From Bursaphelenchus xylophilus (Eukaryota > Nematoda > Chromadorea > Rhabditida > Aphelenchoididae), in NCBI GenBank assembly GCA_904066235.2, contig CAJFCV020000004.1, positions 7,192,001-7,256,000 of the forward strand: a stretch of DNA of 64,000 nucleotides, read 5' to 3'. The position numbers and the translations under genes are program-made. The notes beneath the pieces are model-generated. The model worked only from the letters and a program-made list of their open reading frames with translations, had not been told where the DNA came from and did not search any database. Of the stretch, positions 43,160-53,324 are shown piece by piece. Within the stretch, counting starts at the first letter, position 1. Each line of letters begins with the position of its first letter.

Positions 43160-43968
43160 GACGGAGAGAGGACGAGGAGAGAGATCCCCCCTTACCCCAT
43201 CCACATCTGAAATCATGCCAATCCTTTTGTCGAGTTCATTTCAAGCATCCGTTTGTTCTTCTTTTCTTGATGCCAAAATAATGTTTTCCCCTCTCTCTAA
43301 TCTGATGTTCTCATTCTGTTTCGACTCGCAGCTCCCTTCTCATCGCATCTCTAATCACTTTTGTCCATAATGCTGACTACTACATTTGTTTATCGTATCT
43401 TTTTCAAAGCGTTCTTTCTCCAGTTTAGTCACAAATCTGAACCTTGTTAATAAAAAATTAGACGATGAGACTTCTATATAGCGCAATTTTGCAATATTTT
43501 TTGATGATTTTATAAGGTTTAAATCGGTCCCTTTACCTCTCAAAAACCGAACTGGCTTCTTCCAAACATGGTAATTGAAGTTTAGTCTGCTGATTATTCA
43601 GCGATTTCATTCACAACATGCCTAATTATGCAAACTCCGAGCAATCAAAACTTCCGACTGACATCAAGCTAATTCTTAAGACCAGACCAAAGAATTTACA
43701 CTCCTAATAAGGGAATATTCAAATAAAAATTAAGTGCAACGTCAATTAAATTACGCATCTGGATGGATATCTTGACAATCTACAGACGGAAAAGACTTTG
43801 AATCGAAAATAAACGAGTTGACTTGGTAAATAGCCTAAGGGCTTTTGGATTTTCCGGAAGGAATCACAAAACTACATAATCGACCACTTTAGATCTACAT
43901 TTCAATTGCTTTTTGGCCTCACTTTGGAAGGAGTCAGTCGTCCAAAACCCCGCCTGATACTGGCTGAC
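43160..43968. other. Intergenic stretch, no gene seen
   Basis: 3' flank of the insulin-like gene and upstream region of the vesicular transporter gene. No clear poly(A) signal or TATA box. Confidence 0.4.
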
Positions 43969-46900
43969 ATGGATTTACAATTATTAACCCCGCGACCTTT
44001 AGACTATTCAAATATCGAATCTCTCATGGATAATATCAGCAATTGGGAGGAAAAGGGGCACAGAACTTTCGTATGTTGTAAAAACAATCTAAAAGTAATC
44101 TGAATAAAGATCTTGAAGAAGAGAGATCGGGATTGCAAAAAAAAAAGATTTGTATTTTTATATTATACAAGGCATGACTTTCCTGGAGAGAATCCGCAGT
44201 GAAAAGAATCAACAGAATGTTGTCATCTTCACGGTGTACATCTCGATGCTCTTGAATTTCTTTTTACTTACGGTAGTTGGTGAGTCATTTACCTTAATCT
44301 TCATAACTCGATTATTTTTTTATTATCCATGTCATAACTTTAGTCCCAATTTTGCCAAACCATTTATTGCTACTTAACAACGAAACTGAATATCTCCAAG
44401 CCTCATTGCATCGAGATAACGAATCTACATTTGATTATGAAGACTACCATGAAGCCTTTGCCTCCAATAACATCCCTTTGGCAGTTCTGATGAGCTCAAA
44501 GGCGATAGCTCAGATTCCAACAAGCGTCATCGTTTCATGGATTACTTATCGGTAAGTTTCCATAACAATAATTACACTAAATATCTTAAGAATTGGCTAT
44601 GACATTCCCTTGTTTGTTGGATTTGTCATCTTCACCATCTCCTCGCTTCTTTTTGCTTACAGTGAGACCTACAATATGCTACTGATTGCCCGGTCTCTCA
44701 GTGGAATTGGCTGTGGATTTGGAGCTACAGCTGGATTAGGAATGTTGGCCAACGCCTTCCCCGACTATAAGAAGAGAACCCGAGCCATGGCCATTGTTTT
44801 TAGCGGGATTGCAATCGGCACTTTGCTTGGCCCAGTCCTCGGAGGGATCCTTTATCGTTACGGTGGGATCGTTCTGCCATTCACTCTGCTGGCTGGAGTC
44901 TCATTCTTTGTTGGACTAGTTCAATTGGTCGTTTTGCCACCTAAAGTCAGCAAAGTCAGACCAGAGCACACCAATTATTGGGATCTGTTGAGCGACCCCT
45001 ATCTGATGTTGACAGCCACCGCAATCTTCATGAACAACTTTTCTTTCTCTGCTCTCGAGCCAACAATGCCATTATGGATGTTGGAAGTATGGGGATCCTC
45101 CTCAGTGGATCAGGGATTGGCTTTCTTTCCCAGCTCCGTTTCCTATATCATCTGGACTTACTGTAACAAACACGTCGTCAAATTTATGGGGCAATGGAAA
45201 TGTGCATTGCTTGGATTCGTTGTACTGGGAGTTTGTCTCATTGTGGTAAGTTTACAGGGTGTACCAAAAAAATGGAAACTTGTTTTTATAGCTATATTTT
45301 TTCGGGGAATCAAAATTTAGCAAAAGTAACGGTCATGATTGGTAACATAGAGCATTGTTTATAACATGTTCAATCTGTTTCACAGTGGCTGCCTTTAGTG
45401 GCGATATAGAGCTCCAAACGTGACGTAAAATTTTGGGGTCCGGGCCGCAGCTTTTTAAGGGGGAAATCGGTCCCGTTCTTGGCGCATCATTTACTTTGCG
45501 GCTCCAAACTTTTGTGGAGCATAGTACAGGTGCTGCCCTTCTATTTAAAAAAATATGTAGTCCATTGGATTCAGATCTGGCGAGCAGGCGGCCATTTCGC
45601 AGGCGGGACAAAATCGGGAAAATCGGTCCCATTTCGGGTCCTGAGTCGATTTTGCCTTGTGAGCCGGCGCTGAGTCCTGTTGAAACCCCAAGTTTGCATT
45701 GCCAAGGTTCTGCTGAGCTCACGGAAGCACGACAAAATAGAAATTAACGCGGCGCTAGTATTTTGTCCCATTTATTCACGAAAACCCTGGAATTCTTGCC
45801 GCTGGCACAAATTCCGCCTTAAGCAATGACGACCCGGATTTTGGTGGTATTTGACGATGGCCAACAAGCTAGGAGCCTCACTGAAGCAGATTCTATCGTT
45901 CTGGTGGTTGTGTATCCGCTAAATATTAAACCGCGAACTGAATGCGCTCACGTCTCGGAGCTGCGGCCCACCCGTTTCACTTTCCGACATTTTTGCGCTG
46001 TATGCACTTTCACTCGACTTTAAAGATCTGAATTTTTTAGAGCTTGTATGACATGAGGTTGAGCTCGCCTTTGACTATTCGGCCGAGCGATAGGTCGCTG
46101 ATGTCAGTCTCAAGGGCTAGTTTTTCTTGAAAATCGCGGATTTTGCTGTGGGGGATCTTTCGGTTGAAAGAAGCGCTGGCGGTGCGTTTTCTTTCACTTC
46201 CTGGGCGCTTACTATCCGTATCAAGCTCCTTGGGCCTCGTGATTACTTTCGACACAACGTTCTTTCTATACCGAGCAAATTAACTTTTCGAACAGCTCCA
46301 AAAACAAGTCCAAAATCGAGGTCCCTTTGTTTGAAGTTCAAAAAAGACCTCGATTAATCGATATGGGCGTAAAAATCAAAACACTAGGACAGAAAAACAC
46401 AGAGAATTTTGTAGTAATAAACTTCTTTGGCTACACCTAACCATTTTCGCGTCAGGACAAATGAAAAAAAAGTTTCCATTTTTTTGGTACACCCTGTATC
46501 ATCATGAATTTCTACACCACATATTTTATATTATCCTTGGCGAAATTTCAGCTCCCATTCTCTCCCAATCTTTGTTCCCTTCTGGTTGTCTCAGCATTCC
46601 TGGGCATGGGTTTTGGTCTTGTTGGTTTAAATATGTTCCCCTTGATGGGTCATATAGCAGACCTCCGGCACACTCAAATTTATGGCTCGGTTTATGCAAT
46701 TTCCGACGTTTCCTGCTCTCTGGCCTTTGTCTCCGGTCCAATTGCGGGTGGTCCGGCGGTCAGATATCTAGGATTCACCACGTAAGTCTACTGTGCAAAC
46801 CGTTACATTACGTAATACTAGCCATTAATTACCTTAAACTTTATTAATATTACGTGCGATATAATTTTTGCAGAATGCTCTTCTTTTTGGGTATGGTGAA

Positions 46901-47042
46901 CTTTGCCTTCGCTCCACTCATGATTTTCCTGCGAAAACTGGAAAAGACAAAACACAAAAACATGTTGGCCGCCTGGAGTTCGGCCGCGATTGTCCCAGAA
47001 ATCCCGGTGATTTCAGAAAAGACCAAAAATTTTGGTAATTAG
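43969..47042 (+). CDS. Vesicular amine transporter-like protein (SLC18 family, MFS)
   Basis: Proton/amine antiporter family that loads monoamines or acetylcholine into synaptic vesicles. Exons: 43969-44077 (uncertain), 44172-44279, 44344-44551, 44591-45245, 46552-46781, 46874-47042; 492 residues, or 455 if translation starts at the ATG at 44174. Signature parts: FFLLTVVVPILPNHL (helix 1), LLIARSLSGIGCGFGATAGL (helix 4), GTLLGPVLGG (antiporter motif C), SDPYLMLTATAIFMNNFSFS, LEPTMPLWMLEVW, and GHIADLRHTQIYGSVYAISD, all matching VMAT/VAChT order. The first lumenal loop is short (about 45 residues) and has the N-glycosylation motif NNET. Closer to VMAT than VAChT by these motifs. The first exon join uses a weak CAAG acceptor and is the doubtful part. 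Intron 4 carries a mariner-like element. AATAAA at 47103-47108. Confidence 0.88.
45255..46496. mobile_element. Mariner-like transposon in intron 4 of the vesicular transporter gene
   Basis: Perfect 27-bp terminal inverted repeats (CAGGGTGTACCAAAAAAATG... and complement) are flanked by TA on both sides (45253-45254, 46497-46498). Total length is 1242 bp, the normal size for a mariner. Decayed transposase lies on the minus strand, spread over several frames: an N-terminal helix-turn-helix-like part near 46040-46250, and a C-terminal part near 45570-45720 where QDSAPAHKA- and SPDLNP-like traces can be seen in broken frames. Intact ends but dead transposase, so recent mobility would have needed enzyme in trans. 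Confidence 0.85.
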
Positions 47043-47576
47043 TGACGCAATCATGTAGAACATGATAGAATACATACGGGTACTGCCGTTAGACACTTAT
47101 CTAATAAAAAATTCGAAATCCTCAATATAACATAACTCAAAAGATAGCTCTTTCAATCCCTAAAATACTCTCAACTTCTTTGCAACATAATTTAATCTCC
47201 TTGAAGTACCATTTCAAGACGAAAATACAACCGAGATTTGGACCTGACTAGACGGATTTGTTAGTTCGGTGATCTAGAAACCTGCGAGAATATCAGAATA
47301 TAAGCATGATATGTTTGTGACATAATAAAAGTATGAAGATGGTTGAAGACAGAATTTATGACACTACTGAGATATTTGACATCAAAATAATAACCACATA
47401 ACACTTAAAGGCACTTGCTAGCATTAATTTTTAGCAGAAAAACAATTGAACTAGACTAGTAAATTGATTGGAAAACTTTCAAAACTTATATAATATACAT
47501 GACACTGCCGTAAACAGTGGTATCTACAGTTGGGAGCTCCATGTATCTTCCCTTTGCCGACCTTACCCATGCCGAT
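47043..47576. other. 3' flanks of two convergent genes
   Basis: The + strand transporter ends at 47042 (AATAAA at 47103) and the - strand aquaporin at 47577. No gene seen; no obvious minus-strand AATAAA for the aquaporin gene. Confidence 0.4.
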
Positions 47577-50478
47577 TTAGGCCGGGACGTAAGGTTTTCT
47601 GACGGAATCCGACGAAGTCATTCGAAGATCGGTTGAAGAAGAAACTCCAGCAAGTTGTCGCTCGGATTTTACTGGTGGCAGATCATTGACCATCAACATT
47701 TCTCCCAGGAAAAAGTTGTAAACATAATAGCCGAGGATGGAGCCAAACATCGGAGCCACGATGGGGATCCAGAACCAGGTGTAGTTGTTGTAGCTGAAAA
47801 AAATACTGCCTTAAGGACGGATTTTACTGTTCATTTACGGTCTTCCCAATTTTTATATTCAATATTGGTTAATTTCCAAAAGTTTATATTCTTTATGGTC
47901 TTTTGTTGATTTCTTTCAAAGCCATGCTTGTTTGACAAGGAAAGTACTTTTATGGGGGCTCCTACTTTTTGACGGGACATATCTCAAAAAATCAGAAAAA
48001 ATGTGCTGATCAAGAATATATAAATCTTAGCTGCCCATTTTAGGCTTTTAGGGGTGAAAATGCCCAAAAACTGGCTTAATTTTCCTACAAATGGCGCAGG
48101 CATTCGAAACGATAAAAAGCGCAGTCGGTCTCTTCCTTCGGAAGAGAGCGGGGTGGCCGAGTGGCTAGTGCCGTAGTCTGGGAATCCAAAGCGGGAAGGC
48201 CGCACGGGTTCGATTTCCCTTTTGGGCCGAATCAACTTTTTTTGAAGTTGAAGGTCGGAAAAATAAATTTTTGTGCCAAGACTGATTTTTTAAGTCTTAG
48301 AAACTCAATAAACATCATTTTAAGCCAAAATGAAAATTGTAAACCTGTGAAAAATTAAGCGAAAAGGGGTTCATATAGGACTTTAAGTCAACTTCCGATT
48401 GAGTTTTCACCCCTAAAAACCTAAAATGGGCAGCTAAGATTTATATATCCTTGATCAGCACATTTTTTCTGATTTTTTGAGATATGTCCCGTCAAAAAGT
48501 AGGAGCCCCCATAAGTGAGAATTTACGATTTCCCTCGATTATCAATTCCTTTTTCGAGCAGCAAAGAGAAGGTTTTGTCCATTTTTTATTTTCTACACCG
48601 TCAAAAATTCCACGTTATCAACAGAAAAGTATACACGGAGAAAATCAATTTTTGGTTTTCTGTGACTAATCAAAAAGAGGCAAAATACTAAAACCCTTCC
48701 GCCTGAATCCGTTAGAACGTAGTCTAGACAAGAGATTATATAGTCTCAGTGCTCCTTAACTCAAAATTCTCTTGTTCCAATCGCTTTTTTAATCTCCTTA
48801 CCGTAATCTCCTTATTTTAGAACTACCGTATCCCAAGTAATAAACAAGATAATCGTCAGGCTCTCAAACCGGATGCAACATTTTGCAAGTGAGTTTACTC
48901 ATGTTGACCCAGCATTGTTATCATAGAATTTCCGGTTATTTTTTATTTATAATTAATTTCATAATCCCCCGAGGAATTCCCGGACCAAAAAACAACATTG
49001 AAATTTCGTCACTTGAACTTATCAACTATTGGAAATAATTTTAAATCGTCAGAAAACCCCTCATAAATCAAAATGTAATTTTACCTGATAACGCCCCATC
49101 CATATCCAACGACCAACGTCATAAAACGAGGCCCAAAGTCACGTGCTGGATTCAGAGCAGCTCCACAATTGTGAGACCACATCGACACAATACACCACAG
49201 CCCAATGCCTACAATCGCTGGTCTAGCTCCTTTTGGAACCTTGTTTCGATCATCAGAAACAGCCAAAACAATCAAAGCAAGCATTCCCGTGGTCAATAAT
49301 TGATCCATAAACGCTCCGATAATTGAGAGATAAGGTCGGGGATAGGTGGCAAAGGCCCCAGCAGTTCCATTCGGGCCATCCACTTGCCGGATCCCTCCAT
49401 CGTAATCAGAAATGGCATCTGAAAATGAAACTGTTATACTCAAGATAACAATTTATTTTATATGTTGCAAAGGATCATAAATAACTTTTAAACTTTATTG
49501 TGATACCATTACACTGTCGACTTGGTGCGTATGCACTCCATTCTCCCCCCGAATCACGTGTTCCCTTCTACCTTTTGCAAAGTATTAACTGTACCTTCAG
49601 TGAGTTTAACTTGTACTTGACAATGGTTATGTAAACAAGCTCTCCGCCTGACCTGTATCAAACAGTTCTTTAGGGCTTTTGAGGGGATTTTACATTCGAA
49701 AACAGTTCACAAAATATTGGAGTGCACTCGAGGCTTGAACTGATCTGGGATCTGTTAAGACTAGCCCGGTGAAGAGAGAATTGGGAACAGAAGGTCAACC
49801 GTACCCTCAAAACACGTGAATTTCACGGTTCGACTTAAAGGTCGATTCCTAAGCCAATATTAGTAAAATTAAAAATAGTTACGGTAACCCCATAAAAGAT
49901 ATATAAATTTGAAAATCAATTTTTAAAAAGCTTACCAAAGTAGACCAAGAAACATAGGAGTGATCCAGCAAAAAATCCGAAGAATTGGGCGATCGAATAG
50001 TAGATGACCCTTTTGAATTCAATCTGCCCGACCCAGTAGAACAACAAAGAAAAGGCCGGATTCATGTGGGGTCCAGAGATCTGAGAGCCAATGTAATTGG
50101 CGAGCAGAAGCCACAATCCCCATCCAACGGCTATCCCGTAGGGATGATTGTTTTCTCCAGAGGTTCGGCTTTGGATAGTTTGGACTAGACTGATCGCTGA
50201 GCCACCGTACTGAAATTACACTATAAGTACATTCGTAAGACACGAAAAGGTATCAATATATATTTTAGCATATGCCAAGTACAGTAACTCACCATAAGAA
50301 AGAAGCTACAGAAGAATTCGCACATCACACAAGCCACCAGATGCCTTTGGATATTGAATTTGTCAGCCAATTTGAAAAGGGCTGGAAGTTTTGGAGGTGG
50401 TAATGTGGAGATGTTGTTGTCCGAGGAAGCCGAGCTCAGACTCTCTGGTGGTCCACTTTTCCGAACGTCGGGAGACAT
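47577..50478 (-). CDS. Aquaporin, aquaglyceroporin class
   Basis: Channel for water and small neutral solutes such as glycerol. Exons 50478-50293, 50209-49936, 49418-49085 and 47793-47577 give 336 residues. First pore motif NPA at about 112-114 (GPHMNPAFSLLFYW) and second at about 243-245 in CGAALNPARDFGPR; the aspartate right after the second NPA (D247) is the mark of glycerol-conducting members. Six hydrophobic helices; an acidic-polar N-terminus rich in Ser/Pro; C-terminal tail of about 45 residues with several serines that may be regulatory. The long intron 3 contains a palindromic element with a tRNA-like core. The region upstream (50479-53324) is A-rich on the + strand, so the gene may have a distant non-coding first exon. 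Confidence 0.95.
47950..48514. mobile_element. Palindromic element with 111-bp arms around a tRNA-like core
   Basis: Arms 47950-48060 and 48404-48514 are reverse complements with few mismatches (TTATGGGGGCTCCTAC at the tips). The 343-bp core contains a tRNA-like sequence and, just upstream of it, a strong hairpin with a TTCG loop (48130-48147). No target duplication could be assigned with certainty. It lies in aquaporin intron 3. Confidence 0.8.
48147..48230 (+). tRNA. tRNA-like sequence, class II (Ser/Leu type), probably a pseudogene
   Basis: It has a perfect A box (TGGCCGAGTGG at 48154-48164), a near-perfect B box (GGTTCGATTTC at 48207-48217), and between them a variable arm that can pair (GCGG...CCGC at 48191-48203), so it derives from a serine- or leucine-type tRNA. 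The acceptor stem does not pair, the anticodon stem is poor, and the T stem has a mismatch. It could still bind polymerase III factors, but a functional tRNA is unlikely. A SINE-like origin is the alternative. Confidence 0.55.
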
Positions 50479-53324
50479 GATGTTAGTTAATTATCCGTCA
50501 GTAGGTCTGAAATTCGTAGAGTCATAAAAATTAATTTTTAATAGAATTTCGCAAAGGAAAATAAAATTTTAAATTCCACACAATACAACACATCAATGCA
50601 AAGTTGAATCTTTAAAGAGTTCGCCAGATAAATCTACAAACATTGCAAATGACGGTTCAGTTTATTGGGTGATCCGTCAACCGATGTAAAATAAATGTGC
50701 TGATGGAAATGGAGGTTCCCATCCCACGGAATTTCTGATTTTTATCACTAAACCATAAAGAACCAAGATCATCTGTCATCTCAATTTAAATGTATCTTCT
50801 TACCACTCAAATCCCCCAGAATTCTACCGTAACCCATAAAACAATTGCTGATTTCGCGGGGAAAGTGGTCAATTTATACGAAAAACATTTAATAAAAGAT
50901 AAGGTTTGAAGTTAATGGCGCCCCGTGCTTTAGATTGATGACCCGCCTCTCAGCAAAAGATCTGCTGCTTATCAGCAACGAAGAATTATCTGCTTCTGAT
51001 TTCAGAGCACTGTTACCGATAAAAGTATGCACCATGACCGCAGAGTGTGCTAAATAATATTGGCATTATATGTAGAAAACAATGCCAATATTAAACCACA
51101 AATTCCGAAGATACATGTTCCAATTAAAATCAAAAACCTTATCAATCATAAGAAAAGAGCTCCAGAACCATTCTGATATCAGCCCCTACATCAGAGCCTC
51201 TCTAAACTTGAAGGAGGAGTCAAAAGAATATCAATAAGCGAGGAGCGTTATATAAGACAGCTGGGAATTGATATGCAGTCCAGAAGAGACGAATATCTAA
51301 TCAGGAATTCCAAAAATTCACAAAGAAATCGTACGAGAAAGCTTTTCGATGTTGATTTAAGTTATCAAATCACAATCTTCATACAAACTACCGTAATCAC
51401 CGTGAAATTGGAATCAAAAGGTACCAGAAGAAGGACTTGCACTTGGTTATCATAACCAAGTGCAATAAGAACGAACAGCCCCTGGGGAACTTCTGTTTTC
51501 CATACCTTTTTTTATTGCCAGAATCTCTAATCAGTCGCTAATCAGAAGGTTCGTTTATAATCTTCTTACGCATCCATTAACCAAACTTTTTGTTTTATTG
51601 TGAGACACAAAAAATCTTATGCTCAGAATTAAAGAAGCACAATAATGGCCCCCGTAATCTCTGATATGATAATCTGAGAATACATTGAAAAGTTATTTGA
51701 AGAACGTTAGGAGGGCAAACCCGTAGACGGAATACCTTATGCATGACTAAATCAGGTCCGAAGAGACAAAAAATTAGTAATCAAAAAGAAAACGATTTCA
51801 AGTGAAGCCCTACATCTACAGTAACCCAGATGGTCACAAATAAGAACATCAACTACAATACACGTCTGAAATATTAAAGCGGTCAAAAAACGCCTAAACT
51901 TCACCAAATTCCGATATAAAACACCTAAAACGTCTGCACCGAACCTTTTATCCCCCTCCAGCGTAGACGACAGGCGATCCTTTTATTGTTCTAAATCCCC
52001 CTCAAACTTTGCAATTCCGTCTGACTCGACAGCCATTACGTAACATTACCCTTCGTCTCTAATATTACACTCAGAAAACGTTCGTCTATTTGCTGTTTTA
52101 ATTTACAATACAGTAATCCATCAATCTCTCCACATGCATTTCATCCGCGTAAGCATTTGTATTTGAGTTGAATATTTGCATTAAAATTTTTTTGAGGTCA
52201 ATTGCCTCAGACTTGATGCGAATTGGATAGAATTTCATGTTCTAATCGAGCAATCGAAAGAAATAAGACTTGTGACTCCCAGATTATCAGAAATGGTGGT
52301 TTTAGATACCGATAACTAACAACAAGCAGCTTGGCAATCTACCGAGAAAAATGAAAACAATAAATTTCATCACTTATAGATCGCGAAGGAGCATAAACAA
52401 GACTTATTAAAGTCTGAATCATCTTTTGAAAATCTCGACGCTGCCGGAAAAAAAATTAGAGCCTGATAAGGTCATAAATTTCGATGACTTTTAAAAGTCG
52501 AAAAACTGAACGATCACGGTCTATTTACCCCTTTATTACAACAGACACAGACGTCCTTAGATAATTCGAACATCAGGTCAGTCTCAATACCTAAAATAAC
52601 TTTGATTTAAAATGATATCGCGTTGATCCTTGAACAAAGTATATCCGATAGACAATGTCATAACAGACACAACGAGTGCAAACAAATCGTAAGCGAAGCG
52701 ATACCCCACAATTATCAGTGCAATCTAAACAAAGAAATGATTGATTCCGATGCAATATTTAGAATGATTTTTAAAGAGCAAAAAATGAGGTGACAAACAG
52801 GAAATGTTCGATTTTTCCCATCGAAGGAGCTCGGCACATAAACGATTTCTAGTAATCTCAGCCAACAAAAAACCTTACAATAGCTCTTTCCTGCTCGCTC
52901 TGTTTAGTTCTGTTAATAACAATTTAAACGCCTTCGACTCCCGGAAAAGTGCTCTCTAAACCACGCAAATTGAAGGGCCTGGCCAAACATTAGAATGACT
53001 TTTGAAAATCGAATGGCCTTTCCAAATTTGAAATCCTGATTCAATGGTTTAGGCCACAAACAATCGAAGACATGCGGAAAATATCAAAACTACGTATTTT
53101 AACCTCACAGATATTTAACTATATTCTTGAAAAGTAATCAAAACTGGAAAGACAACTGTAACAAGAATCAGCTACAACATACTAATCTATTTAGATTGAT
53201 CACCATTTATTCTCAAAAACATAATTCCCATAAGAAATTCAAATGAAGATCGGGAATTTACACAGAGATCGGGTTCGGATATGCATTCAAAAACAGCTAA
53301 CAAAACAATAAAACAGAGACCAGA
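50479..53324. other. Stretch without a supported gene, upstream of the aquaporin gene
   Basis: Sampled lines have more A than T on the + strand, that is T-rich in the direction of the aquaporin gene, which fits an upstream intron or leader of that gene. A TATATAAG element near 51249 precedes a 60-codon ATG frame at 51273, but the frame shows no coding features. A perfect hairpin lies at 51437-51465. The minus-strand AATAAA at 53211-53206 serves the CCR4-NOT gene. Confidence 0.45.
51437..51465. repeat. Perfect 13-bp hairpin
   Basis: TTGCACTTGGTTA is followed by TCA and then its exact complement. With only three loop bases it would form a stable stem. Its role is unknown. Confidence 0.6.

Noticed and set aside
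45433..46357. Open frames on both strands between the exons of the vesicular transporter
   Set aside because: All lie inside the mariner-like element; they are fragments of decayed transposase or its shadow.
51273..51455. 60-codon ATG frame after a TATATAAG element
   Set aside because: Highly charged low-complexity composition, no signal peptide, no homology recognised, and its end falls inside a perfect hairpin.
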